Source: Conexibacter sp. CPCC 206217 | GTDB lineage: Bacteria > Actinomycetota > Thermoleophilia > Solirubrobacterales > Solirubrobacteraceae | Assembly (NCBI RefSeq): GCF_030646165.1 | Contig: NZ_JAUTDO010000011.1 | Location: 1-64,000, forward strand | Direction: 5' to 3' | DNA: 64,000 nucleotides | Part shown: positions 53,644 through 60,967 of the stretch, one piece after another | Position numbering within the stretch: the first letter of the stretch is position 1 | Layout: each line of letters opens with the position of its first letter | Notes under the pieces: generated by a model | The model's input: only the letters and a program-made list of their open reading frames with translations | What the model was told of the DNA's origin: nothing | Database searches by the model: none | Translations under genes and position numbers: made by a program

Positions 53644-54254
53644 GCCGGTTAGACGCACCGCTGGCGCTCGTACCGGACAGCGATGTCATTGCAGAGCTGC
53701 GCGCCCTGCTGCCAGATCGGCCGATCACCTGGGCAGAAGCGCACTCCGTCGCCGAACGGCAGGCGGCCCGGCTGCTCAAGCTGCTGCACGTCGGCGAACC
53801 GGCCGTGCCGCAGTTCGTCATCTCATCCCTGCCCGGCATCGTGGTCGACCGCCGGCGCGACTGGCCGACCTCCGGGATGTCGGTGCGAGCTGCCTCCCAC
53901 TGGCGGATCGTGCTCAAGTCCAACGAATCCCGGCAGCGGCAGCGCTTCTCGCTCGCGCACGAGTTCACGCACGTCTTGGACGACCCGGCGATAGAGCGGC
54001 TGCATGCGAACGTCGCACCGGCCCGGCGACACGACCGCGCCGAGCGTATCTGCAACTACTTCGCCGCCTGCCTGCTGATGCCCCGCGCCTGGGTCAAACA
54101 CGACTGGGGCACCGGCATCCAGAGCACCCGTGCTCTCGCCTGGCGCTACTACGTCTCGGAGCAAGCGATGACGACGCGGCTCTCCGAACTGGGTCTGTCC
54201 GGCAGCCGCACCCCAATCCTGATGCCCAGTCGCGGCCGAGGAGACCGCTCATGA
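53640..54254 (+). CDS. ImmA/IrrE-family metalloprotease
   Basis: 204 residues. The zinc motif HEFTH lies at residues 107-111 within SLAHEFTHVLDD, and RAERICNYFAACLLMPR is the family's second block. In known systems such proteases cleave the paired XRE repressor after DNA damage and switch the element on. Overlaps both neighbours by ATGA. Confidence 0.86.
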   Translation: MSRLDAPLALVPDSDVIAELRALLPDRPITWAEAHSVAERQAARLLKLLHVGEPAVPQFVISSLPGIVVDRRRDWPTSGMSVRAASHWRIVLKSNESRQRQRFSLAHEFTHVLDDPAIERLHANVAPARRHDRAERICNYFAACLLMPRAWVKHDWGTGIQSTRALAWRYYVSEQAMTTRLSELGLSGSRTPILMPSRGRGDRS

Positions 54255-56653
54255 AACGGGCGGTCTTGTACCTCCGCGTGTCGTCGCGCAGCCAGCTGAC
54301 CGACTACGGCGACGACGGTCTGTCGATCGACGGCCAACGCGAACAGTGCGGTCGCAAGGCGGCCGAGTTGGACGCTGATGTCGTCGGCGAATACATCGAG
54401 CGTGCCGAGTCGGCCAAGACCAACGACCGTCCGGCGCTCGGAGAGATGCTGACCCGCATCCGGCAGGAACGCGATGTCGACTACGTGATTCTGTGGAAAG
54501 TCGATCGCTTCGCCCGCAATCGCCGCGACGACGCGAACATGCTGTTCGAGATCGAGACGAGCGGTGCCCGGTTGATCAGCGCCACTGAGAACATCGACCA
54601 GACGCCCGCCGGCCGCCTTATGCACGGCATGCTGGCCAGCTTCGCCGAGTACTACAGCCGCAACCTCGCGGCGGAGGTGGTCAAGGGCGCAACGCAGAAA
54701 GCCAAGCGCGGCGGCACTCCGACGATCGCACCCCTTGGCTACCTGAACGTGATCGAGCGCGTCGACGGCCGCGACATCCGCACCGTCGACGTTGACCCGG
54801 AACGGGCCGCCCTCATCCGTTGGGCGTTCGAGACGTATGCCACCGGCTACTACTCGCTGTCCGACCTCATGCAGTTGCTCGAAGCCAGAGGCCTGCGGAC
54901 ACGCGGCAACCGCCGCTACGGCCCGCGTCCGCTGCGCCAAGCTGCTGTCCATCGCTTCCTGACCAACCCGTACTACATGGGCATGGTGACCTACCGGGGC
55001 AAGCAGTATCCCGGCCGGCACGAGCCACTGGTCAACCGGACGTTGTTCGACAAGGTGCAAGACGTACTCCACGCCCACAACCGCAGCGGCGAACGTGATC
55101 GCGTCCACAGCCACTACCTGAAAGGCAGCCTCTACTGCGGCGAGTGCGGCTGCCGTCTCACGTATTCCCAGAACACCGGCAACGGCGGAACGTACGAGTA
55201 CTTCCTCTGCTGCGAACGGCAACACAGACGCTGCAGCCAGCGTTTCAAGCGGGCCGATCACGTCGCCGACCTGATCGAGCAGCTCTACGCGAGAACGTAC
55301 GTCGATGAAAGGGGCCAGGCGCGCGTTCGAGAGGCCGTCCGCACCGAGACGGGACATCTCGCCGCCGCCAGCGAGCGTGAACGGCGCCGCTGTAACAGCG
55401 TCCTTGCAGAACTGAGGACCCAAGAGAAGAAGCTGCTGGACGCCCACTACACCGACCGCATCTCTGGCGAGCTTTTCAAGGAGGAGTCGGCTCGCATCGC
55501 ACGAGAACGGGAGCAGACCGAAGCGATCGCAGCGCGACTGGAAATCGAGTTTGGCGAGGTCGAGCGCACCCTTGACCTTGCACTGATGCTGGTGGGCGAT
55601 GTCTCTCGGGCTTACCGGCTTGCCCCGCCACATGTCAGGCGGCTGTTGAACCAGGCGATCTTCTCCCGCATCGAGCTGCGAGACCACCAAGACGCCGTTG
55701 GACGGATGAAAGAGCCGTTCTCGACCATCCACGACATCGCCACCGCCCGGTCAGAGAGCGGACACGCCGACGAGCCCAAGAACGACGTAGGCCCCGATCC
55801 GTGGGGATCGGGGCCTACTGCCCTTGGTTTGATTAGGGCTCAAGTGGTCGGGGAGACAGGATTTGAACCTGCGACCGCCCGGCCCCCCAGCCGGGTGCGC
55901 CTAGATCCCCAGCAACTCGCATGCGGCCCGAGCGTTGATCGCCGGCGGCCGCAGCCCGGCATGATCGAGCAGGTCCCGGTCACTCGTGACGATCGCGTCC
56001 ACGCCCGTCGCGATGGCGAGCGCGACGAGGAAGTCGTCGGTCGGATCGCGCAGCACGCTCGTCGGCGAGACCGGATCCGGCGCGACGACCGCGAGCAATC
56101 CGAGCGCATCGAGCAGCTCCACCGCTTCCGACTCCCTCACCCGCGCGCTGAAGTACGGCTTGGAGAGGCCGCGCCGCAACTCCTCGAAGATCAACGGGCA
56201 GGCGGCGATCTCGAACGCACCCGCACGCGCTGCCGCAAGCAGCCGTCCGGGCGGGCTCGTCGGTGCGCCGACGAACGCCGAGAGCAGGACGCTGGTGTCG
56301 AGGACCAGCCGTCTCAACGGCGCTCCGCGCGCATCTCGCGCACGGCGCGAAGAGCGAGGTCGTCAGCCTCGTCCTCGCTGAGGGCATTGCGACGCTGCAC
56401 TTCGCCGAGCGTTTCGAAGCCGAGCTCGATCCGCGCCAGCTCTTCGAGCAGCGTGCGGTCGTCCTTGCCGGGCCGACGCGCCCGCAGCTTCGCGAGCAGC
56501 TCACTGTCGAAGTCGATCCTCGTCGTCGTGGCCATGAGGGACAGGGTAGTCCAAGCCACGATGCAGCTCCAGCCGCTCGTTCTCCCGGCTCACGCGGCGA
56601 TGGCGTCCGCGCGGAACGCGGCGAGGACCGATCTGACAGCGCAGTCAGCCTGA
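54251..56653 (+). CDS. Large serine recombinase (integrase), frame open across the attachment site
   Basis: The recombinase part is about 510 residues: resolvase domain with the nucleophile Ser near 11 (YLRVSSRSQ), Recombinase domain (about 165-280), zinc ribbon (YCGECGCRLTY, then CCERQ) and coiled coil (about 370-430). The frame then runs over a 14-bp hairpin (55787-55818), across the right attachment site at 55848-55850, and on antisense over tRNA-Pro and vapBC to 56653. The last 270 codons are not expected to be part of the enzyme. Function: site-specific integration and excision of the element. Confidence 0.8.
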   Translation: MKRAVLYLRVSSRSQLTDYGDDGLSIDGQREQCGRKAAELDADVVGEYIERAESAKTNDRPALGEMLTRIRQERDVDYVILWKVDRFARNRRDDANMLFEIETSGARLISATENIDQTPAGRLMHGMLASFAEYYSRNLAAEVVKGATQKAKRGGTPTIAPLGYLNVIERVDGRDIRTVDVDPERAALIRWAFETYATGYYSLSDLMQLLEARGLRTRGNRRYGPRPLRQAAVHRFLTNPYYMGMVTYRGKQYPGRHEPLVNRTLFDKVQDVLHAHNRSGERDRVHSHYLKGSLYCGECGCRLTYSQNTGNGGTYEYFLCCERQHRRCSQRFKRADHVADLIEQLYARTYVDERGQARVREAVRTETGHLAAASERERRRCNSVLAELRTQEKKLLDAHYTDRISGELFKEESARIAREREQTEAIAARLEIEFGEVERTLDLALMLVGDVSRAYRLAPPHVRRLLNQAIFSRIELRDHQDAVGRMKEPFSTIHDIATARSESGHADEPKNDVGPDPWGSGPTALGLIRAQVVGETGFEPATARPPSRVRLDPQQLACGPSVDRRRPQPGMIEQVPVTRDDRVHARRDGERDEEVVGRIAQHARRRDRIRRDDREQSERIEQLHRFRLPHPRAEVRLGEAAPQLLEDQRAGGDLERTRTRCRKQPSGRARRCADERREQDAGVEDQPSQRRSARISRTARRARSSASSSLRALRRCTSPSVSKPSSIRASSSSSVRSSLPGRRARSFASSSLSKSILVVVAMRDRVVQATMQLQPLVLPAHAAMASARNAARTDLTAQSA
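55787..55818. terminator. 14-bp perfect hairpin inside the recombinase frame
   Basis: GTAGGCCCCGATCC (55787-55800) and GGATCGGGGCCTAC (55805-55818) with a 4-nt loop. It looks like a terminator; an out-of-frame TAG (55788-55790) at its base would be a natural stop if the frame were shifted by one. Confidence 0.7.
55849..55900 (-). tRNA. Displaced 3' part of tRNA-Pro
   Basis: 52 nt matching 56747-56798 of the intact tRNA-Pro, except for one extra C in the anticodon loop (6 C against 5). The 5' part (acceptor 5' arm and D-arm) is missing, so this is a non-functional fragment. The end at 55849 is the right junction of the element; vapC ends directly at 55901. Confidence 0.8.
55901..56317 (-). 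CDS. vapC: PIN-domain toxin
   Basis: 138 residues. PIN fold with acidic residues LVLDTSVLLS near 4-13 (Asp), EELRRGL (Glu), DPTDDFLVALA (Asp pair) and TSDRDLL. It would be an RNase held by the upstream antitoxin; the ATG overlaps the antitoxin stop. The gene ends flush with the tRNA-Pro fragment. Confidence 0.82.
   Translation of the reverse strand: MRRLVLDTSVLLSAFVGAPTSPPGRLLAAARAGAFEIAACPLIFEELRRGLSKPYFSARVRESEAVELLDALGLLAVVAPDPVSPTSVLRDPTDDFLVALAIATGVDAIVTSDRDLLDHAGLRPPAINARAACELLGI
56314..56535 (-). CDS. vapB: Antitoxin of the VapBC pair
   Basis: 73 residues from ATG 56535. N-terminus TTTRIDFDSELLAKLRARRPGKDDRTLLEELARIEL has a ribbon-helix-helix look; acidic C-terminus. It should bind and neutralise the PIN toxin and repress the operon. 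Confidence 0.72.
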   Translation of the reverse strand: MATTTRIDFDSELLAKLRARRPGKDDRTLLEELARIELGFETLGEVQRRNALSEDEADDLALRAVREMRAERR

Positions 56654-56710
56654 CGGTTCGTCGCCACAGCTCACGATCGAGACGGGCGCCTGGCGATCTC
56701 GCCGATCGCG

Positions 56711-56740
56711 ACGAGAGCCCCGCTTTCGCGGGCCTCTCGT
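56711..56740 (-). terminator. tRNA-Pro terminator
   Basis: ACGAGAG with CCCGC and GCGGG with CTCTCGT form a hairpin (one C-C mismatch) directly after the tRNA-Pro 3' end on the minus strand. It is homologous to the hairpin at 33433-33460. Confidence 0.7.
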
Positions 56741-56746
56741 GTGAGT

Positions 56747-56819
56747 CGGGGAGACAGGATTTGAACCTGCGACCGCCCGGCCCCCAGCCGGGTGCGCTAC
56801 CAGACTGCGCCACTCCCCG
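56747..56819 (-). tRNA. tRNA-Pro(GGG)
   Basis: 73 nt. Acceptor CGGGGAG pairs with CTCCCCG, D-arm GCGC/GCGC, anticodon loop CTGGGGG (anticodon GGG), T-arm GCAGG-TTCAAAT-CCTGT. It is the intact partner of the fragment at 55849-55900. Confidence 0.93.
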
Positions 56820-56911
56820 TGGCACTGCGTGTTGGGGGCGCGCTTGCGCGCGTTGGTCGCATGATACCCCTGCGAGCCTCGGGCCGGCGGCTCCCGGCGC
56901 GGCGGGGTGGG

Positions 56912-57211
56912 TCAGGGGAGCTTGCTGGCCAGCACGTCGAGCTTCTCGATCCCCGGCGCCTCGGCGAAGAGGTCGCTCGCGCGCTCGCCCAGCGCGGCGG
57001 CGACACGGCCGCTGAGATGCTCGTCGCGGCCGGTGTCGTCGGCGAAGACGTCGAAGATCCCGAACGTCGTCGGGCCGAGCTTGATCGCGAACCAGGCGGT
57101 CGTCTTCGGCTCGGCGTCGACGATGTCCTGCGCGTCGGTGAGGAAGGCGGCCACGTCGTCCTCGCGACCGGGCTTCGCCTCCAGTCGCACCCACAGGCCT
57201 ACGGTCACCAT
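56912..57211 (-). CDS. Antibiotic biosynthesis monooxygenase-family protein
   Basis: 99 residues from ATG 57211 with GGAG upstream. The dimeric alpha/beta-barrel ABM pattern: VGLWVRLEAKPGREDDVAAFL and the late TFGIFDVFADDTGRDEHLSG. Members are small oxygenases or mere sensors; reaction unknown. Confidence 0.8.
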   Translation of the reverse strand: MVTVGLWVRLEAKPGREDDVAAFLTDAQDIVDAEPKTTAWFAIKLGPTTFGIFDVFADDTGRDEHLSGRVAAALGERASDLFAEAPGIEKLDVLASKLP

Positions 57212-57308
57212 CGGAACTCCTTTCGACGCAAGGCAGTCCGAGAAGCTTGCCCGCACGCGGCCCGGCGCAAGCGGGTCGGCGCGAACGTCGCGTCGGCGGC
57301 GACCGGAG

Positions 57309-57379
57309 AGCGGGCGACGGGAATCGAACCCGCCCTAAGAGCTTGGAAGGCTCCTGTGCAACCACAACACTTCGCCCGC
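57309..57379 (-). tRNA. tRNA-Gly(UCC)
   Basis: 71 nt. Acceptor GCGGGCG/CGCCCGC, anticodon stem GGAGC/GCTCT around CTTCCAA (anticodon TCC), and T-arm GCGGG-TTCGATT-CCCGT. Confidence 0.92.
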
Positions 57380-57481
57380 GCAGACGTGCCGGACGATGAT
57401 ACCGGCGCGGACCGCATCGCCGCGGCCCTCCGTGCGTTGGAACGCGAAGACGCCACACCACCAACGGAGGTCGCACACCGT

Positions 57482-58114
57482 ATGCACCGTCTCAAGAGCC
57501 TCAAGCGCCTGCCCTCGCCCGCCATGATCGTGTCGCTCGTCGCACTCTTCGCCGCGCTCGGCGGCACCTCGTACGCGGCGTTGAGCGCCAACTCGGTCAA
57601 CTCGCGCACGATCCAGAACGGCACGATCAGAAACGAGGACTTCAAGGACGGCACGCTGCGCGGGGCCGAGTTCAAGAGAGACTCGCTCGGCGGCGGCGCG
57701 ATCAAGGAAGAGGCGCTCGACGCCACCAAGATCGCCAACGTCAGAACGGCGACGAGAGCGACGACGGCCGACAGCGCGGCCGCTGCCGACAGAGCGACCG
57801 TCGCCGCCGGTCTCACACGCCAGCTCGCCGTCGCGGCCGACGGCACCAGAAGCCTCGACCGCGGCGGCGTCGTCTCGGTCACGAAGACCGCGCCCGGCTC
57901 CTACCAGGTGATCTTCGACGCCGACGTGAGAGCGTGCATCCCGACCGCGACGCTGCAGATCACGCCGGCTCCCGCCGACAGACCCGCCACACCGGTCACC
58001 GGTGAGATCGCCGTCGCGCCGCTCGCCGGCAACGTCAACGGCGTCCAGGTCGCGACGGCCGACAGCGCCGGTCTCAGCGCCGACCGCGCGTTCAACCTGA
58101 CGGTCTCCTGCTGA
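57482..58114 (+). CDS. Secreted repeat protein (Solirubrobacterales type)
   Basis: 210 residues. GGAGGT lies upstream of ATG 57482. Signal segment SPAMIVSLVALFAALGGTSYA, then short repeats: NSVNSRTIQNGTIRNEDFKDGTLRG-like, a pattern common in exported Thermoleophilia proteins; Ala-rich linker; then a beta domain with two Cys (RACIPT and terminal SC). Function unknown. Confidence 0.75.
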   Translation: MHRLKSLKRLPSPAMIVSLVALFAALGGTSYAALSANSVNSRTIQNGTIRNEDFKDGTLRGAEFKRDSLGGGAIKEEALDATKIANVRTATRATTADSAAAADRATVAAGLTRQLAVAADGTRSLDRGGVVSVTKTAPGSYQVIFDADVRACIPTATLQITPAPADRPATPVTGEIAVAPLAGNVNGVQVATADSAGLSADRAFNLTVSC

Positions 58115-58131
58115 GCGAGCGCTGAACAGAC

Positions 58132-58160
58132 CGGCACCGCGCGCGGCCGGCCCGGTGCCG
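58132..58160. terminator. Hairpin between convergent genes
   Basis: CGGCACCG (58132-58139) and CGGTGCCG (58153-58160), with GC-rich loop, lying between the secreted protein and the SDR gene. Confidence 0.5.
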
Positions 58161-58181
58161 CGCGCGGCGGCCCGCCGCGCC

Positions 58182-59024
58182 CTATCTCGTCGCCGCCGCT
58201 CTGCGCTCCTCGGTCGGCACCTCGCCGCCGTCGTCGGTCAGCGTCGGCGGCGGCCAGGGGCCGAACCAGTTGTCGCGCGCACCATCCAACGTGACGACGG
58301 ATCCGCTCAACGCGCGGCCCAGCTCCGAGGCCAGCAATCCCACCAGCCAGGCGTGCTCGCGCGGCTGCCCGAGCCGTTGCAACGGGACCGTCCGTGCGAC
58401 GCCCGCCCGCACCGGGTCCGGGTACTTGTCGAGCGCATCCGTCTGGAAGTGACCGGCGGCGACGGCGATCACGGCGATCCCGTCGGGCGCCCACCGCGCC
58501 GCCCACGCGCGCGTCAGCGACTCGACGGCGGCCCGCGCGGCGCTGGAGTGGGTCATCCCGGCGAGGCCGTGATGCGGCGACAGCGTCACGTTGACGATCG
58601 TCCCGCGCCCCGCCGGCCGCATCGCCCGCTCGACGGCCAGCTCGCTCATCCGCGTCGTGCCGCCGACGTTGAGCCGCATCACCGCCTGCCAGCCTCTCAG
58701 CGCGATCGCCTCCGCTGGGACGAAGTACTGCCCGCCGGCGTTGTTGACGAGCACGTCGAGGCGGTCGTGGCGCTGCAGCACCGTGTCGACGATCCGTCGC
58801 GCGTCGTCGTCGCTGCGGATGTCGCCGGCGACGGTCGAGGCGGCCGAACCGAGTCTCGCGGCGGTCGCGTCGAGCACCTCGGCGCGGCGGCCCGCGAGCA
58901 CGACACGCGCACCGCAGGCGATCAGCTCCTGCGCGGCCGCCCGCCCGAGACCGGTCCCGCCGCCGGTGATCAGCGCGACCTGACCGTCGAGCAGCCCGGG
59001 GGCGAAGATCTCCGACGCGCTCAC
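58182..59024 (-). CDS. Short-chain dehydrogenase with altered catalytic residues
   Basis: 280 residues from GTG 59024. Cofactor motif TGGGTGLG near 18-25 and NNAGG near 95 are intact. The usual YxxxK is changed: the region reads SPHHGLAGMTHSSAARAAVESL, with Arg where Lys should be and no Tyr. 2,4-dienoyl-CoA reductases also lack the Tyr but keep Lys. It may be inactive or use other chemistry. An upstream in-frame ATG 59126 is an alternative start. Confidence 0.78.
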   Translation of the reverse strand: MSASEIFAPGLLDGQVALITGGGTGLGRAAAQELIACGARVVLAGRRAEVLDATAARLGSAASTVAGDIRSDDDARRIVDTVLQRHDRLDVLVNNAGGQYFVPAEAIALRGWQAVMRLNVGGTTRMSELAVERAMRPAGRGTIVNVTLSPHHGLAGMTHSSAARAAVESLTRAWAARWAPDGIAVIAVAAGHFQTDALDKYPDPVRAGVARTVPLQRLGQPREHAWLVGLLASELGRALSGSVVTLDGARDNWFGPWPPPTLTDDGGEVPTEERRAAATR

Positions 59025-59147
59025 GCGGCGGATCCTATGCGGCGCCGGGGCGGCGCCGCGCAGGTGCGTCGTCCCGAGGAGCGCACGATCGGAGCCCGCG
59101 GGGACGTCAACCTTGCGTTCCTCCACGGCTTGCGGGCGGACTGGCGC

Positions 59148-59489
59148 TCAGCGCGCCGCGTCGTACTCCGCGACGAGTCTCGACGGCGCGCGCCAGCGCC
59201 ACGCGTCGATCACCAGCTCACGCAGCTCGACCGGGTCGGCGTGCTCGAGCTGCACGACCGTCCAGCCCTGCCGTCCCCACGCTCCGGCCGCCGGCGCGAA
59301 CGTCTGCGGCGCGGTCGCGACGACTGCGGCCTGGTCGCCCTGCTCCAGCCGCAGCCCCATCTGACCGGGCTTCGGCAGCGTCGCGAAGATTCTGTCGCGG
59401 ACGCGGAAGTCGGCGTGGCCCATGTGCGACTTCTCCGTCGCCTCCGGCAGTTCGAGCGCGAGGGCGCGTGCGTCGTCTTCGGTCACCAT
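59148..59489 (-). CDS. MmcQ/YjbR-family protein
   Basis: 113 residues. The family pattern is visible: ALALPE-like start, KSHMGHADFRVRDRIFATL near 20-38, and LRELVIDAWRWRAPSRL at the end. A CyaY-like fold probably used for DNA or protein binding; function unknown. Overlaps the oxidoreductase gene by one base. Confidence 0.82.
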   Translation of the reverse strand: MVTEDDARALALELPEATEKSHMGHADFRVRDRIFATLPKPGQMGLRLEQGDQAAVVATAPQTFAPAAGAWGRQGWTVVQLEHADPVELRELVIDAWRWRAPSRLVAEYDAAR

Positions 59490-60004
59490 CAGGCGTCGCC
59501 AAACCGATATCTGGTCTGCCCGTGCGGCTCTTTGGCGAAGGCGAAGACCTTCGCGGGCTCGACGCGGAAGACGGCGGCGACGTCGCCTTGGCCGGTGAAG
59601 CCTCCTTCGGTGACGTCGAAGTGCCAGGCGCTTCCGTACTTGACCTCGTAGGTGTCGGCGAGGCGCTGGAGCGCGGCGGGGTCGGTGATGCGGGTCGCGG
59701 TGCCCTCGACGACGACGTCGAGGCCTCTGTCCCACGCGTTGTTGCCGGTCGTCAGCGCGACGTGGGCGTTGTGGTCGAGGTTGCGCGCCTTCTGCTCGCG
59801 AAGGCCGGTGCAGAAGTGGACCGCGCCGTCGGAGACGACGCCGACCAGCGGCGTCACGTGGGGGCGGCCGTCGGCGCGGACGCTCGTCAGCCAGTACAGC
59901 TGCGCGCGCTCCAGCGTCCGCGCGGTCTCGTCCCACGGCGTCGGGGTCGCCGACGGGTCGCTGAAGCGGCTGTCGATCTCGCCTGCCGGTGCGTGCTGCG
60001 TCAT
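59489..60004 (-). CDS. PNPOx-fold flavin/F420-dependent oxidoreductase
   Basis: 171 residues from ATG 60004. Split-barrel pattern: LYWLTSVRADGRPHVTPLVGVV, KARNLDHNAHVALTTG, and the late KVFAFAKEPHGQTRYRF. Such proteins bind FMN, heme or F420; the window's F420 genes make that cofactor possible but not shown. CGGAGGAG precedes the start. Confidence 0.8.
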   Translation of the reverse strand: MTQHAPAGEIDSRFSDPSATPTPWDETARTLERAQLYWLTSVRADGRPHVTPLVGVVSDGAVHFCTGLREQKARNLDHNAHVALTTGNNAWDRGLDVVVEGTATRITDPAALQRLADTYEVKYGSAWHFDVTEGGFTGQGDVAAVFRVEPAKVFAFAKEPHGQTRYRFGDA

Positions 60005-60219
60005 CGCGAGGCTCCTCCGTTGGAAGTCGTCACGATCTCTTGACCGCGCCGGCGCCGTGGACTCATCGGTCCGTGGCGCCGAGGCGTCAGCGCGTGAACC
60101 GCCGTAGCCGAGGTCGCCGGCGGGCGGGGTTGGCGGGGTTGGCCGCTTGCGCGATCGGTGCGGCGTCCGCCTCGATCGAACGGCAGTTGGCATGTGAACG
60201 TCATCGTATCTGCCGTCTG

Positions 60220-60348
60220 TCACGCGTCGTGGCGATTCATCGGCGCGCGCGTTGCGTGAGCCTCGGCACACAGCACGTCCGAAATCTGGCGCGAAACCTT
60301 CGCCATTCGGAGGGTCACCTGCGCCGCCGCGTGGCCCATCATGGACAT
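60220..60348 (-). CDS. Small ORF with a structured leader
   Basis: 42 residues (MSMMGHAAAQVTLRMAKVSR at the start). AAGGAGGAG lies 12 nt before the ATG and is inside the loop of a perfect 8-bp hairpin, so translation could be switched by folding. A longer in-frame version starts further upstream but runs through the structured region. Unknown. Confidence 0.45.
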   Translation of the reverse strand: MSMMGHAAAQVTLRMAKVSRQISDVLCAEAHATRAPMNRHDA

Positions 60349-60440
60349 CGTTCTAAATCTCTCCTCCTTAGAACGTTGAGCCGGTCGTGGGTGTCTCTCT
60401 CCGGGGGACACACCTGCGGCCGGCTCTCCTTTTTGACCGG
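60349..60440 (-). promoter_or_regulatory. Structured 5' leader (possible cis-regulatory RNA)
   Basis: CGTTCTAA (60349-60356) and TTAGAACG (60368-60375) frame the ribosome site of the small ORF. Further upstream on the minus strand AGCCGGTC and GACCGGCT enclose about 50 nt with an inner GTGTC/GACAC stem and an A-rich bulge. No known riboswitch consensus is recognised. Confidence 0.45.
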
Positions 60441-60493
60441 CTGCCTCGTCACCGCGATACTCGGACCGTGCCGCTGATCGGTCGTGACGGGTC

Positions 60494-60964
60494 ATGAACT
60501 CAGCTGACGCCGCAGTACGCCGCGCCGGCCGCGACGACGCCGACGCGATCGGCCGCCTGCTGCACGCCTTCAACCGCGAGTTCGACGAGCCGACCCCCGA
60601 ACCGGAGATCCTCGCCGTGCGCATGCGCGAGCTGCTCGCCGGCGACGACTTCGCGGTCCTGCTCGCAGGCGCCGATCCCGCCGGCCTCGTCGTCCTGCGC
60701 TTCCGTCCCGCGATCTGGAGCGCGGGTATGGAGTGCTATCTCGCCGAGCTCTACGTCGTCCCGCAGCAACGCGGCCGCGGCCTCGGCCGCGCGCTGATGC
60801 ACGCGGCGATCGACCTGGCCCGCGACCGCGGAGCCGACACGATCGACCTCGGCACGAGCGACGACGACCACGCCGCTCGGTCCCTCTACGAGAGCCTCGG
60901 CTTCGTCAACCGCGAAGCTCCGCCCGACGGCCCGATCACCTACTTCTACGAGCTGGAGCTGTAG
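60494..60964 (+). CDS. GNAT-family N-acetyltransferase
   Basis: 156 residues. Acetyl-CoA motif VVPQQRGRGLGRALMHAAI near 85-103; the AELYVV strand before it and LYESLGF near the end are family marks. Acetyl acceptor unknown. Confidence 0.88.
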   Translation: MNSADAAVRRAGRDDADAIGRLLHAFNREFDEPTPEPEILAVRMRELLAGDDFAVLLAGADPAGLVVLRFRPAIWSAGMECYLAELYVVPQQRGRGLGRALMHAAIDLARDRGADTIDLGTSDDDHAARSLYESLGFVNREAPPDGPITYFYELEL

Positions 60965-60967
60965 CCG

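Larger units (their letters stand above)
33467..55850. mobile_element. Integrative element inserted at a tRNA-Pro 3' end (about 22.4 kb)
   Basis: The left junction reads TGTGAGTCG-ACCTGATC and the right junction GTGGTCG-GGGAGACAGG. Removing the element would rebuild TGTGAGTCGGGGAGACAGG, exactly the sequence at the 3' end of the intact tRNA-Pro (56740-56760). The shared core is only TCG, as expected for a large serine recombinase, and the recombinase gene abuts the right junction. Genes inside are lower in GC and mostly of unknown function. An ATPase and a replication-relaxation protein suggest transfer or mobilisation. No relaxase or capsid gene is recognised. Confidence 0.8.

Noticed and set aside
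33467..55850. Prophage as the identity of the element
   Set aside because: No capsid, tail, portal, terminase or lysis gene is recognised; the ATPase and replication-relaxation protein point to an integrative, possibly mobilisable element.
55853..56653. Extra C-terminal domain of the recombinase beyond the junction
   Set aside because: The sequence VGETGFEPATARPP is the familiar antisense reading of a tRNA gene, and the rest is antisense to vapBC.
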